Shown piece by piece: positions 1 to 11,389 of a stretch of 64,000 nucleotides of DNA; the stretch's first letter is position 1, and each line of letters opens with the position of its first letter. Under the pieces are notes generated by a model. That model searched no databases. It was not told the origin of the DNA and was given only the letters and a program-made list of their open reading frames with translations. The position numbers were made by a program, and so were the translations under genes. The stretch spans positions 14,172,990 through 14,236,989 of the forward strand of contig OY720102.1 in assembly GCA_963082875.1 (NCBI GenBank). Direction: 5' to 3'. This DNA comes from Corella eumyota (lineage: Eukaryota; Chordata; Ascidiacea; Phlebobranchia; Corellidae).

Positions 1-529
1 TATTAGTAACTCAAAAACGAATTTAATTTTTGTCACTAATTACTAATTAATAGGTGTTTGTTTATTTAAATTTAAAGATTGTTATTAGGTTTTTAAATTT
101 TGGTCGGTTTTATCTTATAATATTTATAATTCGAAAAAAAATTAAAAAATAATTCTTGTTTGTTTTTTATATTTAAATGCTGGTTTGTTCATTAAAAATT
201 AAAGTTCGACATTAAGCATTAAAAATTTGGTATGGTGTATTTTATAATATAAGTAATTAAAAAACATATTAGAAAAATAATTTTTGTTTATTTATCATAT
301 TTAAATGCTTGTTTATTTAATAAAAATCAATTTTAAGAATTTAAAATTTACTATAATTTATATCCTAATATCACCAACTTAAAACTGGGTTAAATATTAG
401 TTTTTGTTTGTATTATATATATAAATGCTTGTTTGTTTATTAAAAATCAAAGGTTTGTAATATTCTTAGTTAATGTTTATGCATATCTTTTTTTATTTAT
501 AAAAATTTATGTTAAAAATAATCAAATAT

Positions 530-653
530 TTTCGAACCATATTTTATTTATCAAATAAATCTAGTATTTATTATGGTTCGAAATCTTAGATTTCGAAACA
601 TATTGTTATTGTCATTATATTTATTATTATGGTTCGAAATCTTAGATTTCGAA
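530..653. repeat. Palindromic hairpin segments in the AT satellite
   Basis: TTCGAAATC-TTA-GATTTCGAA is a perfect 9-bp stem with a 3-base loop at 577-597 and again at 633-653; a third copy lies at 2107-2127. In addition TTTCGAACCATA (530-541) is the exact reverse complement of TATGGTTCGAAA (572-583), so a larger 12-bp-arm foldback encloses the first junction. The role is unknown; a non-autonomous element end or a satellite processing structure are possibilities. Confidence 0.7.
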
Positions 654-2999
654 ACATATTGTTATTGTCATTATATTTATTATTGTTTTTATTCTTATTT
701 GACAAATTTTGAAAGACGATAACTTTTGTTCTTTAAAAGTAAAAGTTCTAAATTTTTAGTATGTTTGTTATTATCTCAACGAATCGCAAACCTCCTATTA
801 ACGACATTTAAATGTCACTAATTACTAATTAATATATTTTATTATTAAAATTTAAAGATTAAATTTTCTGAAATTTTAATATGTTGTTGGTAATATTATT
901 TTGTATGTTGCTATTTAAAATGAAGATTTAACTCTAGCTAAATATCTTTTAATCATTATTTTAGTTTTTTTATAAAATAACGAATCAGTGTGAGTTTAAC
1001 GCTTGAATAATTTAATAGCGTTCTGGTCGCCGTCAAAAATCGTCCTTTTCGCTGTCTATTGAAGTAAAAAATATTGGTTGAAAATTTAAGTAAAATTTTA
1101 AAATATAAGTCAAAAATGTGTAAAAATTTTTTTTTTAATTGTTTTGTTATTATTATATTTTAATACATGTTTGATTACTAAAATATTAAGATCGGTATTT
1201 TGCTTTTAAATTCAGTTTACTTTTCTATTATAATATCAATGAATGCGTGTTCGTTTGTTAAAATTAGGTTTAAATATAAAAAAGTTCATATTTAAATTTA
1301 TAATTTAATTAATAAACCTACTAAATAAATTATATTTATAAAAAAGAATCAAACGATTTCGAACCATATTTTATTTATCAAATAAATCTAGTTGTTTTTA
1401 TTCTTATTTGACAAATTTTGAAAGACGATAACTTTTGTTCTTTAAAAGTAAAAGTTCTAAATTTTTAGTATGTTTGTTATTATCCCAACGAATCGCAAAC
1501 CTCCTATTTACGACATTTAAATGTCACTAATTACTAATTAATATATTTTATTATTAAAATTTAAAGATTAAATTTTCTGAAATTTTAATATGTTGTTGGT
1601 ATTATTATTTTGTATGTTGCTATTTAAAATGAAGATTTAACTCTAGCTAAATATCATTTAATCATTATTTTGGTTTTTTATAAAATAACGAATCAGTGTG
1701 AGTTTAACGCTTGAATAATTTAATAGCGTTCTGGTCGCCGTCAAAAATCGTCCTTTTCGCTGTCCATTAAAGTAAAATATATTGGTTGAAAATTTAAGTA
1801 AAATGTTAAAGTATAAGTAGAAAATGTGTAAAATTTTTTTTTTAATTGTTTTGTTATTATTATATTTTAATACTCGTTTGATTACCAAAAATTAAGAACG
1901 GTATTTTGCTTTTAAATTTAGTTTACTTTTATATTACAATATCAATGAATGCGTGTTCGTTTGTTAAAATTAGGTTTAAATTTAAAAAAGTTAATACTTA
2001 AATTTATAATTTATTTAATAAACCTACTAAATAAATTATATTTATAAAAAAGAATCAAACGATTTCGAACCATATTTTATTTATCAAATAAATCTAGTTA
2101 TTATGGTTCGAAATCTTAGATTTCGAAACATATTGTTATTGTCATTATATTTATTATTGTTTTTATTCTTATTTGACGAATTTTGAAAGACGATAACTTT
2201 TGTTCTTTAAAACTAAAAGTTCTGAATTTTTAGTATGTTTGTTATTATCCCAACGAATCGCAAACCTCCTATTAACGACATTTAATTATCACTAATTACT
2301 AATTAATATATTTTATTATTAAAATTTAAAGATTAAATTTGCTGAAATTTTAATATGTTGTTGGTATTATTATTTTGTATGTTGCTATTTAAAATGAAGA
2401 TTTAACTCTAGCTAAATATCGTTTAATCATTATTTTTGTTTTTTATAAAATAATGAATCAGTGTGAGTTTAACGCTTGAATAATTTAATAGCGTTCTGGT
2501 CGCCGTCAAAAATCGTCCTTTTCGCTGTCCATTAAAGTAAAAAATATTGGTTGAAAATTTAAGTAAAATGTTAAAGTATAAGTAAAAAATGTGTAAAATT
2601 TTTGTTTTAATTGTTTTGTTATTATTATATTTTAATACTTGTTTGATTACTAAAAAATTAAGATCGGTATTTTGCTTTTAAATTTAGTTTACTTTTATAT
2701 TACAATATCAATAAGTGCGTTTTCGCTTGTTAAAATTAGGTTTAAATATACAAAAGTTTATATTTAAATTTATAATTTAATTAATAAACCTACTAAATAA
2801 ATTATATTTATAAAAAAGAATCAAATAATTTCGAACCATATTTTATTTATCAAATAAATCTAGTTGTTTTTATTCTTTCTAGTCAGAATTTTGAAAGACG
2901 ATAACTTTTGTTCTTTAAAACAAAAAGTTCTAAAATTTTAGTATGTTTGTTATTATCCCAACGAATCGCAAACCTCCTATTTACGACATTTAATTATCA

Positions 3000-3645
3000 C
3001 TAATTACTAATTAATAGGTGTTTGTTTATTAAAATTTAAAGATTGTTATTAATTTTTTAAATTTTGGTCAATTGTATATTATGATATGACTAACTCAAAA
3101 ATAAATTAAAATTTTAATTTTTATCACTAATTACTAATTAATAGGTGTTTATTTATTAAAATTTAAAGATTGTTATTAATTTTTTAAATTTTGGTCAATT
3201 GTATATCATGATATCAGTAACTCAAAAATGAATTAAAATTTTGAATTTTATCACTAATTACTAATTAATAGGTGTTTATTTAATAAAATTTAAAGTTTGT
3301 TATTTATTTTTTAAATCTCGGCCATTTGTATATCATGATATTGGTAACTCAAAAATGAATTAAAATTTTAATTTTTATTGCTAATTACTAATTAATAGGT
3401 GTTTATTTAATAAAATTTAAAAATTGTTAATTATTTTTTCAATCTTGGCCATTTGTATATCATGATACTAGTAACTCAAAAATGAATTAAAATTTTAATT
3501 TTTATCACCAATTAATAAATTATGGGTGTTTAGTGATTAAAATTTAAAGGTTGTTATTAATTTTTAAATTTTTGTCAATTGTATATCATGATATTAGTAA
3601 CTCAAAAACGAATTTAATTTTTGTCACTAATTACTAATTAATAGG
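3000..3645. repeat. 127-bp tandem sub-repeats in the AT satellite
   Basis: About five direct repeats of roughly 127 bp carry the phrases TACTAATTAATAGGTGTTT and GTAACTCAAAAATGAATTAA. AGGTGTTT-type anchors lie near 3015, 3143, 3270, 3397, 3524 and 3643. The last unit runs directly into the second copy of the sequence that opens the window. Confidence 0.75.
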
Positions 3646-4251
3646 TGTTTGTTTATTTAAATTTAAAGATTGTTATTAGGTTTTTAAATTTTGGTCGGTT
3701 TTATCTTATAATATTTATAATTCGAAAAAAAATTAAAAAATAATTCTTGTTTGTTTTTTATATTTAAATGCTGGTTTGTTCATTAAAAATTAAAGTTCGA
3801 CATTAAGCATTAAAAATTTGGTATGGTGTATTTTATAATATAAGTAATTAAAAAACATATTAGAAAAATAATTTTCGTTTATTTATCATATTTAAATGCT
3901 TGTTTATTTAATAAAAATCAATTTTAAGAATTTAAAATTTACTATAATTTATATCCTAATATCACCAACTTAAAACTGGGTTAAATATTAGTTTTTGTTT
4001 GTATTATATATATAAATGCTTGTTTGTTTATTAAAAATCAAAGGTTTGTAATATTCTTAGTTAATGTTTATGCATGTCTTTTTTTATTTATAAAAATTTA
4101 TGTTAAAAATAATCAAATATTTTCGAACCATATTTTATTTATCAAATAAATCTAGTTTTAGTTCGATGTCCTAGCAACAGGATAATTTTTTTTGGGGGGG
4201 GGGTTTAATTAATTTAAAAAAATAATAATTATTGGTAATTATTAAACATTT

Positions 4252-4525
4252 GGCAGCGTGGTGTAGTTGTAAGAACACTTGCTGCACCAACATGATGTCG
4301 TGGGTTCAATCCCCACTGCTCTTATGCTGTAGCGCCCTCGAGTAAAGTGCTATAAAGGGTATAAACTCCTGCTGAGTCAGCACTTAATCAGCAGCATAAT
4401 TATCGGGCAATTATAATCTCTATATTATCCCAAACTGCTTAATGCAACTCGAAACTGGGTAACTCTATGTTTAGTTCGCGCAATCGACCTTCCCACATCG
4501 AAAATAAAGATATATTCAAAAAAAA
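4252..4525 (+). mobile_element. tRNA-derived SINE, near full length (unit 1)
   Basis: The head GGCAGCGTGGTGTAGTTGTA holds a pol III A box, and GGGTTCAATCCC is the B-box region. It is followed by the family body (CAGCACTTAATCAGCAGCAT), the 3' segment CGACCTTCCCACATCG and a short A-rich tail. It is the copy at the left edge of the segmental unit; its partners are at 31575 and 60938. The same SINE family fills the transporter introns and is the apparent parent of the 58-bp satellite. Confidence 0.85.
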
Positions 4526-6087
4526 CTTGTGACCAATTCTCCTTAATTTAAAGATTGCCTTTTTCTACCTGTTTCAAACCAGCATTTATAAACGAGTGTT
4601 CTTTTGCTGGGATCGCATTTTGATTGCTAGGCTAAGGTATATATAGAATAACTTTACGAAAAAATACCAGAATTTATAAACAAAACTTATTTATTAAACA
4701 GTGGGGCTCAGGGTCGTACATTTTAATTTTATTTTAACGTAAGGTTGTTTTCAGATTATATTTTATTTTTGAGGTGTAGATAACAGAGGTGGCTCATGGG
4801 CTATATAACTAGAAAGGAGGAATAATTTTAAAAAATCGCAGCATCGCGAGATGAATTTGGCGAAAATTATTGATTAGTTGACTGCAGTTTATATCTTGAA
4901 TAATGTAGGATCTAATAAACTCCTAGTATGGCTTAAACAATTATTAACCCCAATAGAGTACGCTGTAAAGATGGGCATCGATAAGAAGGCCACACTTAAT
5001 TAAAACAAAAATGCGACAAAAACTATATGATACGAAACACAAACTACAAAGTATTTAATTAACAAATTAAGTATAAAAGCGAAAGTCTAATTGTATGTTA
5101 AACCTTACTTCGGCTTTCCTTATTTATAAGTTTTTACGTCCAGCGAACTGACCAAAAAGGTTACCAGACACTTCAGCCCGAAGATTTTTTTTAGAACAGC
5201 GGGGATTTTGCATTTTAATTACCGCGTGAAATTTTATTTTCGCGTAGTTTTATACAGTTTTTTAGACAGTATTTGAAATAAAATAAGCAGTAAATTAATA
5301 GTTTTTTTAAAGAATAATGTGCAAGAACATGTTATCTTTCTTTTCCCGTGTCAATTTATTTTTTAATTTTACAAACTAAAACTTATAAAAAAATAATTTG
5401 AAAGCGCGCGCTTTTAGGTGACGCAAGACGATGCATTATGATATCACGTATTTTGCGAAATAGGGCCGTATTTCTAAACAATATTTGAAGAAAAAGCATT
5501 AATTTATCATTTTTTACACTGAAGAATGTGCATAAATATGAAGATTTGTTCTGTAAAAAAACGGCGGGGAGTCGGCGATGAAATTCCCGTGTATAAAGTC
5601 AGCGTAAGACCATATTTTACCGATATTCAAAATAAAATTTTGCATAAAGTACAGTATATATAAGTTTTTATTGGTTGTTACGTTAATGACATATGTTAGT
5701 TTTTAGAATATTATTTTTTTTTGAAGATTTTTGTTTCAAAAACCTTTTTATAAACGGATTAAAGACGGGTGCTTCTGGCCTGCAAAATTTTACGACTAAT
5801 AGCTTTTGGCCTGCAAATTTTTTTATTAAACTGCGGGGAGCCTGCAGCGTTAAGCCCGCGTATACCTTTAACGCAAGAACATATTTTACCGACATTTAAA
5901 ATGAAATTTGGCGAAAAGTATAATAGTTAAAAAAGTTTTAACCGGATGTTAAGATAAATATATATGTTAATTTTTTAAATATTTCATTTTCTAAAGATTT
6001 TTATCTCGAAAACGTAATTTTAAAACGCATTAAATGACATAAAGTTTATTGATCACCTAGGGAAAAGATTGTCGTTAACTGCCCGCA
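4526..6087. other. Non-coding AT-rich block with three old internal repeats
   Basis: No gene is seen. Three diverged direct repeats of about 160-220 bp are visible (about 5185-5400, 5560-5720 and 5830-5990). Each joins a CGGGG-containing motif to a following ATATTTTACCGA-like stretch and a T-rich tail. The block is repeated at 31849-33530 and 61207-62880 with a few percent difference. The short open frames near 5693-5899 on both strands are unsupported. It may be an unrecognised non-autonomous element, because it always sits beside the BEL/Pao fossil. Confidence 0.5.
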
Positions 6088-6614
6088 CAATGGCAACTGT
6101 TGCGCTATTTAGTTCAATGGCAACTTTTGCGCTATTCAGTTCAATGACAACTGTTGCGCTATTTAGTTCAATGGTAGCTGTTGCCCTATTTAGTTCAATG
6201 GTAGCTGTTGCGCTATTTAGATCAATGGCAGCTTTTGCGCTATTTAGATCAATGGCAACTTTTGCGCTATTCAGTTCAATGACAACTGTTGCGCTATTTA
6301 GTTCAATGACAACTGTTGCGCTATTTAGTTCAATGGTAGCTGTTGCGCTATTTAGATCAATGGCAGCTTTTGCGCTATTTAGATCAATGGCAACTTTTGC
6401 GCTATTCAGTTCAATGACAACTGTTGCGCTATTTAGTTCAATGACAACTGTTGCGCTATTTAGTTCAATGGTAGCTGTTGCGCTATTTAGATCAATGGTA
6501 GCTGTTGCGCTATTTAGATCAATGGCAGCTGTTGCGCTATTTAGATCAATGGCAGCTGTTGCGCTATTTAGATCAATGGCAGCTGTTGCGCTATTTAGAT
6601 CAATGGCAGTTAAA
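6088..6614 (+). repeat. 27-bp minisatellite, about 19 units
   Basis: The unit is ATGGCAACTGTTGCGCTATT followed by TAGTTCA. Because 27 is a multiple of three and the unit has no stop in one frame, a 190-residue open frame of 9-residue repeats (MATVALFSS-like) runs through it. Five variant units repeat together as a 135-bp higher-order block at least twice. It is absent at the matching place in units 2 and 3, so it expanded locally in unit 1. It is not considered a gene. Confidence 0.85.
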
Positions 6615-7925
6615 TTAAACTGTGAGGCAGGTCGTCGCTGAGTGGCACTAGAGGTCTGCTGTTTAAAATTCGTTCCACCTCAGCCATCAATGGCGGACAA
6701 GATATCAATTGTTCCCGAATGCCCATGCCATGATACTTTGTTACAATGAGCTCGGTTACAACCTGGTTAGATGAAAGAATCATCGAATGTTTGGTGATTA
6801 GAGGGACGGTTGAGTTATGTAGCCTGCCACCAACGTACATATTGCCTTTGACTAAAACCGGGCTTCAGTCCTTTCAGCGATAAAACTAAATACAACCATA
6901 ATCAATATTAAGGTTTAAAACATCTGGGTATACTAATGTTCTCTCAATCAACAAGAGTGTTAAGCCAATTATTCCAAGTGTTAATATGTAGTTCTGGAAC
7001 CAGATCGTAAAAGCACTTCCACGAGGCTGTTAGTAAAGTCCCTGTAATAAAACGTCATTAAAAGAAACAACGCAGTGTTTTGCAACACAATCAAACACTA
7101 TAATGAACTTAGGGCCCGTACAGTGGTGTGGTATATACCACGTTATATCGTTTACACAATTCCTATCAGCCAATACAGTCCCATGTCCTTATTTTACATA
7201 TTTATCGATTTATTCCCTATATTGCCTAAAAGTTTTAGGGTTAGCAATAAAATTCTTTTTCAAAGTTTACAGCCTTTGAAGTGCCATTTTTCTGTTCTTT
7301 AACAGATAAACATCTGAAATTTCGTTGCATGATGTCAATACTTGTTCAGGCTCATGCATAAAGTTAACATTAGTTCGTTGGGAGGATTTTCTTGGGTTAT
7401 GGTCTGAGCCAAACAACGTCCAACCCAACGCCGTATGCGGACCGAAAGGCTGGCACTTTTTGCCGTAACGCCATTCAGAAACCCTAAATACATCGTGAAC
7501 ATTGTTTCCCAGAAGTAGCTCCACTGACTTTGTTTTAAGTTCAGGAAACTTCAGGTCACGCAGATGCGGATACATGTTTGCCACTTTCTTGGTTGTAATG
7601 CTGTCACCTATATTGACAATATGATCAAGTACCAAAAGCTTTTCAACAACAAACGATTCGGTTTGACCTCCTTTACACACAGTGAGTCAACTCGGCTTCC
7701 ATGACTAGTTACTTAATTTGCTGTATAAAGCTCGGTGTGTTCTTTTGTCTCCTCCTAATTTCTTTGCAAGGCTTGCAGTACAAATACTTGTATGTGAACC
7801 GTCATCCAGAAAAGCGTTCACAAAATTACTTTGATTGTTGCCCCACACTTTAACTGGCACAATCTTGAAACGTTTCACATTTTTAACGCTGTTATGGGAA
7901 ACCTCGTTGCATGTCACAATAGCTG
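6615..7925 (-). mobile_element. BEL/Pao LTR retrotransposon fossil, unit 1 copy
   Basis: Fragments on the minus strand recall the integrase C-terminal region (about 6615-6840) and the A17/retropepsin-like protease region (about 7267-7917) of BEL/Pao elements. The reverse transcriptase and RNase H part is not recognised, and no terminal repeats were identified. It is clearly broken in many places. It is shared with the copies at 33530 and 62880, so the insertion predates duplication of the segmental unit. Confidence 0.75.
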
Positions 7926-7942
7926 ACTCGCTTTGCGGCTCC

Positions 7943-8098
7943 GATAGCGAGCTTTAACGTCACTTTAGTAGATTATGACATCACAATTTAACTATAGCGG
8001 GCTATGTTGTTACTTTGGTAGATTATGACATCACAATTAAACTATAGCGGGCTTTGTCGTTACTTTAGTAGATTATGACATCACAATTAAACTATAGC
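7943..8098 (+). repeat. 50-bp minisatellite upstream of CD1 (3 units)
   Basis: Three units of 50 bp contain AGCGGGCTTTGTCGTTACTT and GATTATGACATCACAATT. Each unit holds one TGACATCA, a CRE/ATF-like octamer. The array ends about 300 bp before the ATG of the collagen-discoidin gene. The matching array before CD2 has about ten units. Confidence 0.85.
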
Positions 8099-8157
8099 GT
8101 CAAATCTTGTTAGACAACAATTCGAATAAGTATTTTAATGCAGCGTTGCTATTATTG

Positions 8158-8180
8158 TTACGTCATAGTGTCGTCATATC
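8158..8180 (+). promoter_or_regulatory. CRE-like motifs in the CD1 upstream region
   Basis: TTACGTCAT (8158-8166) is followed closely by GTCGTCATAT. Both are kept unchanged before CD2 (35888). They lie about 240 bp before the ATG and just after the TGACATCA-bearing minisatellite. A regulatory role is inferred only from motif similarity and conservation between copies; no TATA box or start site can be fixed. Confidence 0.35.
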
Positions 8181-8400
8181 TCGTTTAAAAAGTTTTTAAT
8201 TAATTTTAAATTGCAGTCGATTTAAAATTAATCAAGATATAATTTTTGGTGCGTTTTGGTACCTGCGTGTTTTGATACAAAAATATCGGAACAGACGGAA
8301 AGTTATTTTCAATTATTTGTGATAAATATTAATAACAAAATTATAACCAGCTTGTTAAATGAGATTAGAATAAAACAATTGTAACTTGAAACTTGCTGAA

Positions 8401-11389
8401 ATGAGTTTGAAAATATTTATGTTTTTGTGCTTCTGGTTATGCTTAGCTGCATCCAGAAAAAACCAAGTTTGTTTTAATGCAAGCCCCGATAGTCCCGCTT
8501 TCAGGGAGCTAAGATCAACCCAAGGGAGACCAGGCAAGCTTGGCCCAGCTGGGGAGAAAGGTGAAAAAGGTTTCAGGGGTGAAATTGGGACAATTGGGGG
8601 TCCTGGCGTCAAGGGTGAACAAGGTTTCAGGGGTAAAATTGGCCCCATAGGTCCCAAGGGTGAAATTGGGGCAATTGGGGGTCCTGGCGTTAAAGGTGTG
8701 CAAGGTTTCAGGGGTAAAATTGGCCCCATAGGTCCCAAGGGGTCAGTTGGGGTTACTGGCGAGTGTTCTTGCGATGGGGAGGTCGTGTCGGAGTTAGAAA
8801 AAATTCTCCCCCAAATAAAAGGTATTTTGGTTACTTTACATTTGTTAAATAATGATAATATCATCGGCTTACTGGTAGAACCTTAAAACTAAAATAAAAG
8901 CAATTTTAAGACAAATAATTAGCTTTTTGAACCTTGCAAGTATATTTTGTATGATTTATTAACATTGTTCCTTATATAAACAAGAACAATTTCATCATAG
9001 ATATTTAGTTATTGTAGGGAATTGGGTTAGGAGGGTGACAGTTGGTTCTGGTTGATAGAGTTGATAAAGTTTGTAAATATTTTTGCTTTTGATACCCCCA
9101 GTTTCACGGCGAAAATTACATCACGGCTGTCAATGCAAGTGATTTTTGCCGTTCTTTGCGAACCAGCACCACAGCTGTTTTGAGGCTAGGAAAGCATTTG
9201 CAGCGTAATCGATTGCGATGCTAAGTGCTTTTCCTACATTATTATATTAACACCCGATATTTAGTTATTATGTCAGTTTTAATTTAACAACATTTGTATG
9301 TTAACAAAACTTTAACCACTCGATCTTTTTACTTAAAATACACGGTTATTTAAAGTTCAAAAATCAAATGATAAATTAATAAAAAGTTATTTTTTAATTA
9401 CAAATAAAATCATTTTTTAAATTCCGCTAAATTTATATTTGTTGTCAAATTTTGAGTTACGTGGTTCTAACAGTAAGCAGACAATATAACAATTTATAAA
9501 CATTTTGTAATATTTAATTTTACAATTTAAATATTTAAGAGTTAAGCTAAATCATGCCAACTTATAAGATTAATTCTAAATAAACATAAATATTTATAGC
9601 TAGTGTTTGTGCGCTTGGGTTAAAAGATGGAAGAATACCGGGTAGTGACATCACAGCTAGTTCTTATTGGAACAGCAACACATCACCACATAAAGCAAGG
9701 TTGGATGCTCATACCAATGGTTGGTGGCCTAAACGAGGTGAGTTGTTGGAATTATTTGCTATCTTATAATAAAGTTTCACAACTTTTGTAATTAGTGGAA
9801 AATAAACATTAACATTGTTTTAATTAATAGCCAGGGTTGGGGAATGGATCCAAATTGACCTCAAGAGATCAACTCGAGTGACAGGAGTTGTGACACAAGG
9901 AAGTTACTATAGTTCTTATTGGGTGACCAGCTTTAAGATATCTTATGGGTCCAGTACATCAGATATGCAGTTCATCCAAAATAATGGAAATGATCTGGTA
10001 AGCTTAAATTTAAAACGAAAATTTATTTTGTTTAACTTATTAAAGTTTAGAAACAGTTTTTAATTAATTGGTGTTAATTAATTTAAAAAAGTTTATTTTA
10101 TTAAAAATGTTTTATTTAAAATCACCAAAACTTGTTTTTAAAAGTTGTGTGATGTTTACAAGCTAGATAATAATAACCAAACAAACCATTGTTTAAACAA
10201 TCACCATTCTAATTGTTTTGTGATGTCATAGCTTGTTACAAAACATAATTATGCGTCGTGTAACAATAAAGGGTCTGCGACAGTTTTAAATTTTTTAATA
10301 ATCTAAAGTTTTGTATTTTTAAAAATTAACATTGCAAAAATCCTGCGAACTGGTGTGAAAATAATTATGTGGGCTTTTCTTATGTTTGTACTCGGTTTTC
10401 AGTCGTTGTTTGACTGGAAAAACATTTTTTTATTGAAACATGTCCAATATAGCAATATTGATGTTTTTTTAAATTCTACAGGTTCTAAGGCTAAACTGGA
10501 TCACAATTTTTTACCGATTTTGTATTTCAGTTTTATTATTTTCCAGTGCTGACTTTCTTTTACATTTTTTGCCCCAAATGGGGTTTACTACTTGTTGAAA
10601 GACGTTTTTATGTTTTTTCCAAGTAGTAAATAAGTTATCAGTTTATAATTTAACGCAAGTTATAATCTACTGTTTTCTTAAGGCCGAACGTAGCTACTTT
10701 GGTCCCAGCGTACGAAGTAGCTTGGAAAGTAGTTTATAGTACCTAACTTACTTAAAACAGCTTTCTTTTTGGACTTAGTGTTAATTAAAAACAGTTTTTT
10801 TAAGTGCAGGCTAGATTTGATTTTGTGGTTGTGATTTATGTCCATAAAACTGTTTTTTTTACAAGACATGGAACCTATTTATATCACGTTGCTATGGACG
10901 CTGTTCTAGCTCCCTAAAAACAGTGTCAACACGAATGCTTAAGCTTAAATTATGCACAACTTAAATATAAAGTCGATAACTTAAATTTAAGCATCGTCGT
11001 AACATTTTTTTATTTAAAATAGCAAAAATCCGTAACTTTTGGGCAGGAAATAAGCCATTTAGATTGTAATCAGGGGCTGGCAAACACGTCACAATGCCCT
11101 TTATAAACATTTTAATTTTGCATGTTGCAGTCCCTTTAAGTTAAATGTGAAGCGATGAACAACGCGCGATCAAAAAAGTTATAAAATTTAAATAATTAAT
11201 ATCTTAAACCTGAATATTATTATGTTAAATATTATATTAAATCTTTTTAAGGTCTTTGTTGGTAATGAAGATGAGGATGGTCACAAGTTCAACAACTTTC
11301 CTCAACCTATAAGTGCTCGCTATGTTCGATTGTATCCACAAACCTGGTATGGTAGGCCCCGCCTTCGCATGGAGCTTTTATCTTGCTAG
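8401..11389 (+). CDS. Secreted collagen-like/discoidin (F5/8C) domain protein, copy 1 (CD1)
   Basis: Four exons are proposed: 8401-8821, 9600-9737, 9831-9997 and 11252-11389. Phases agree (1, 1, 0) and the total is 864 bp or 287 residues. Residues 1-18 form a signal peptide. Residues 19-41 are a short N-terminal segment with one Cys and an N-A-S sequon. Residues 42-119 are 26 Gly-X-Y collagen triplets containing a duplicated 9-triplet block. Residues 120-140 (CSCDGEVVSELEKILPQIK) may form a trimerising or disulfide neck. Residues 144-287 are a complete discoidin domain, with first and last Cys, a GEWIQIDL core strand and a closing ARYVRLYPQTW. Such proteins act outside the cell, binding carbohydrate, lipid or protein through loops at one end of the barrel; the ligand here is unknown. 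The ATG at 8401 directly precedes the signal peptide. A lectin or immune role is inference. Confidence 0.82.
8822..8898 (+). promoter_or_regulatory. In-frame read-through of the exon 1 donor with a nearby poly(A) signal
   Basis: If the donor after 8821 is not used, the frame stays open for 21 more codons to a TAA at 8884-8886. AATAAA follows at 8893-8898. This would yield a collagen-only secreted isoform of 161 residues. In CD2 the stop codon is CAA and the frame closes two codons later (36540-36542), with AATAAA at 36543. Alternative polyadenylation is possible but unproven. Confidence 0.3.

Larger units (their letters stand above)
1..4156. repeat. AT-rich satellite block with units of about 710-765 bp
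   Basis: This is a very AT-rich block built from repeated pieces. The first about 540 bases recur almost unchanged at about 3594-4156. Between them a unit containing GACAAATTTTGAAAGACGAT starts near 701, 1410, 2175 and 2884, giving spacings of about 709, 765 and 709 bp; the longer spacing is explained by one extra hairpin-bearing segment. The phrase TATTTTATTTATCAAATAAA recurs at the unit junctions (near 540, 1370, 2075, 2840 and 4136). No coding potential is seen on either strand. The block ends sharply at 4156, where the segmental unit shared with 31470 and 60870 begins. Confidence 0.85.

Noticed and set aside
6069-6641. 190-residue frame of MATVALFSS repeats
   Set aside because: A 27-bp minisatellite keeps one frame open by arithmetic; it is absent from the other units.
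8355-8864. 169-residue Pro-rich minus-strand frame
   Set aside because: Antisense of the Gly-X-Y collagen exon; the plus strand has the signal peptide and splice structure.
10355-10552. 65-residue frame in CD1 intron 3
   Set aside because: It lies within an intron and is not kept open at the matching position in CD2 (about 40490).
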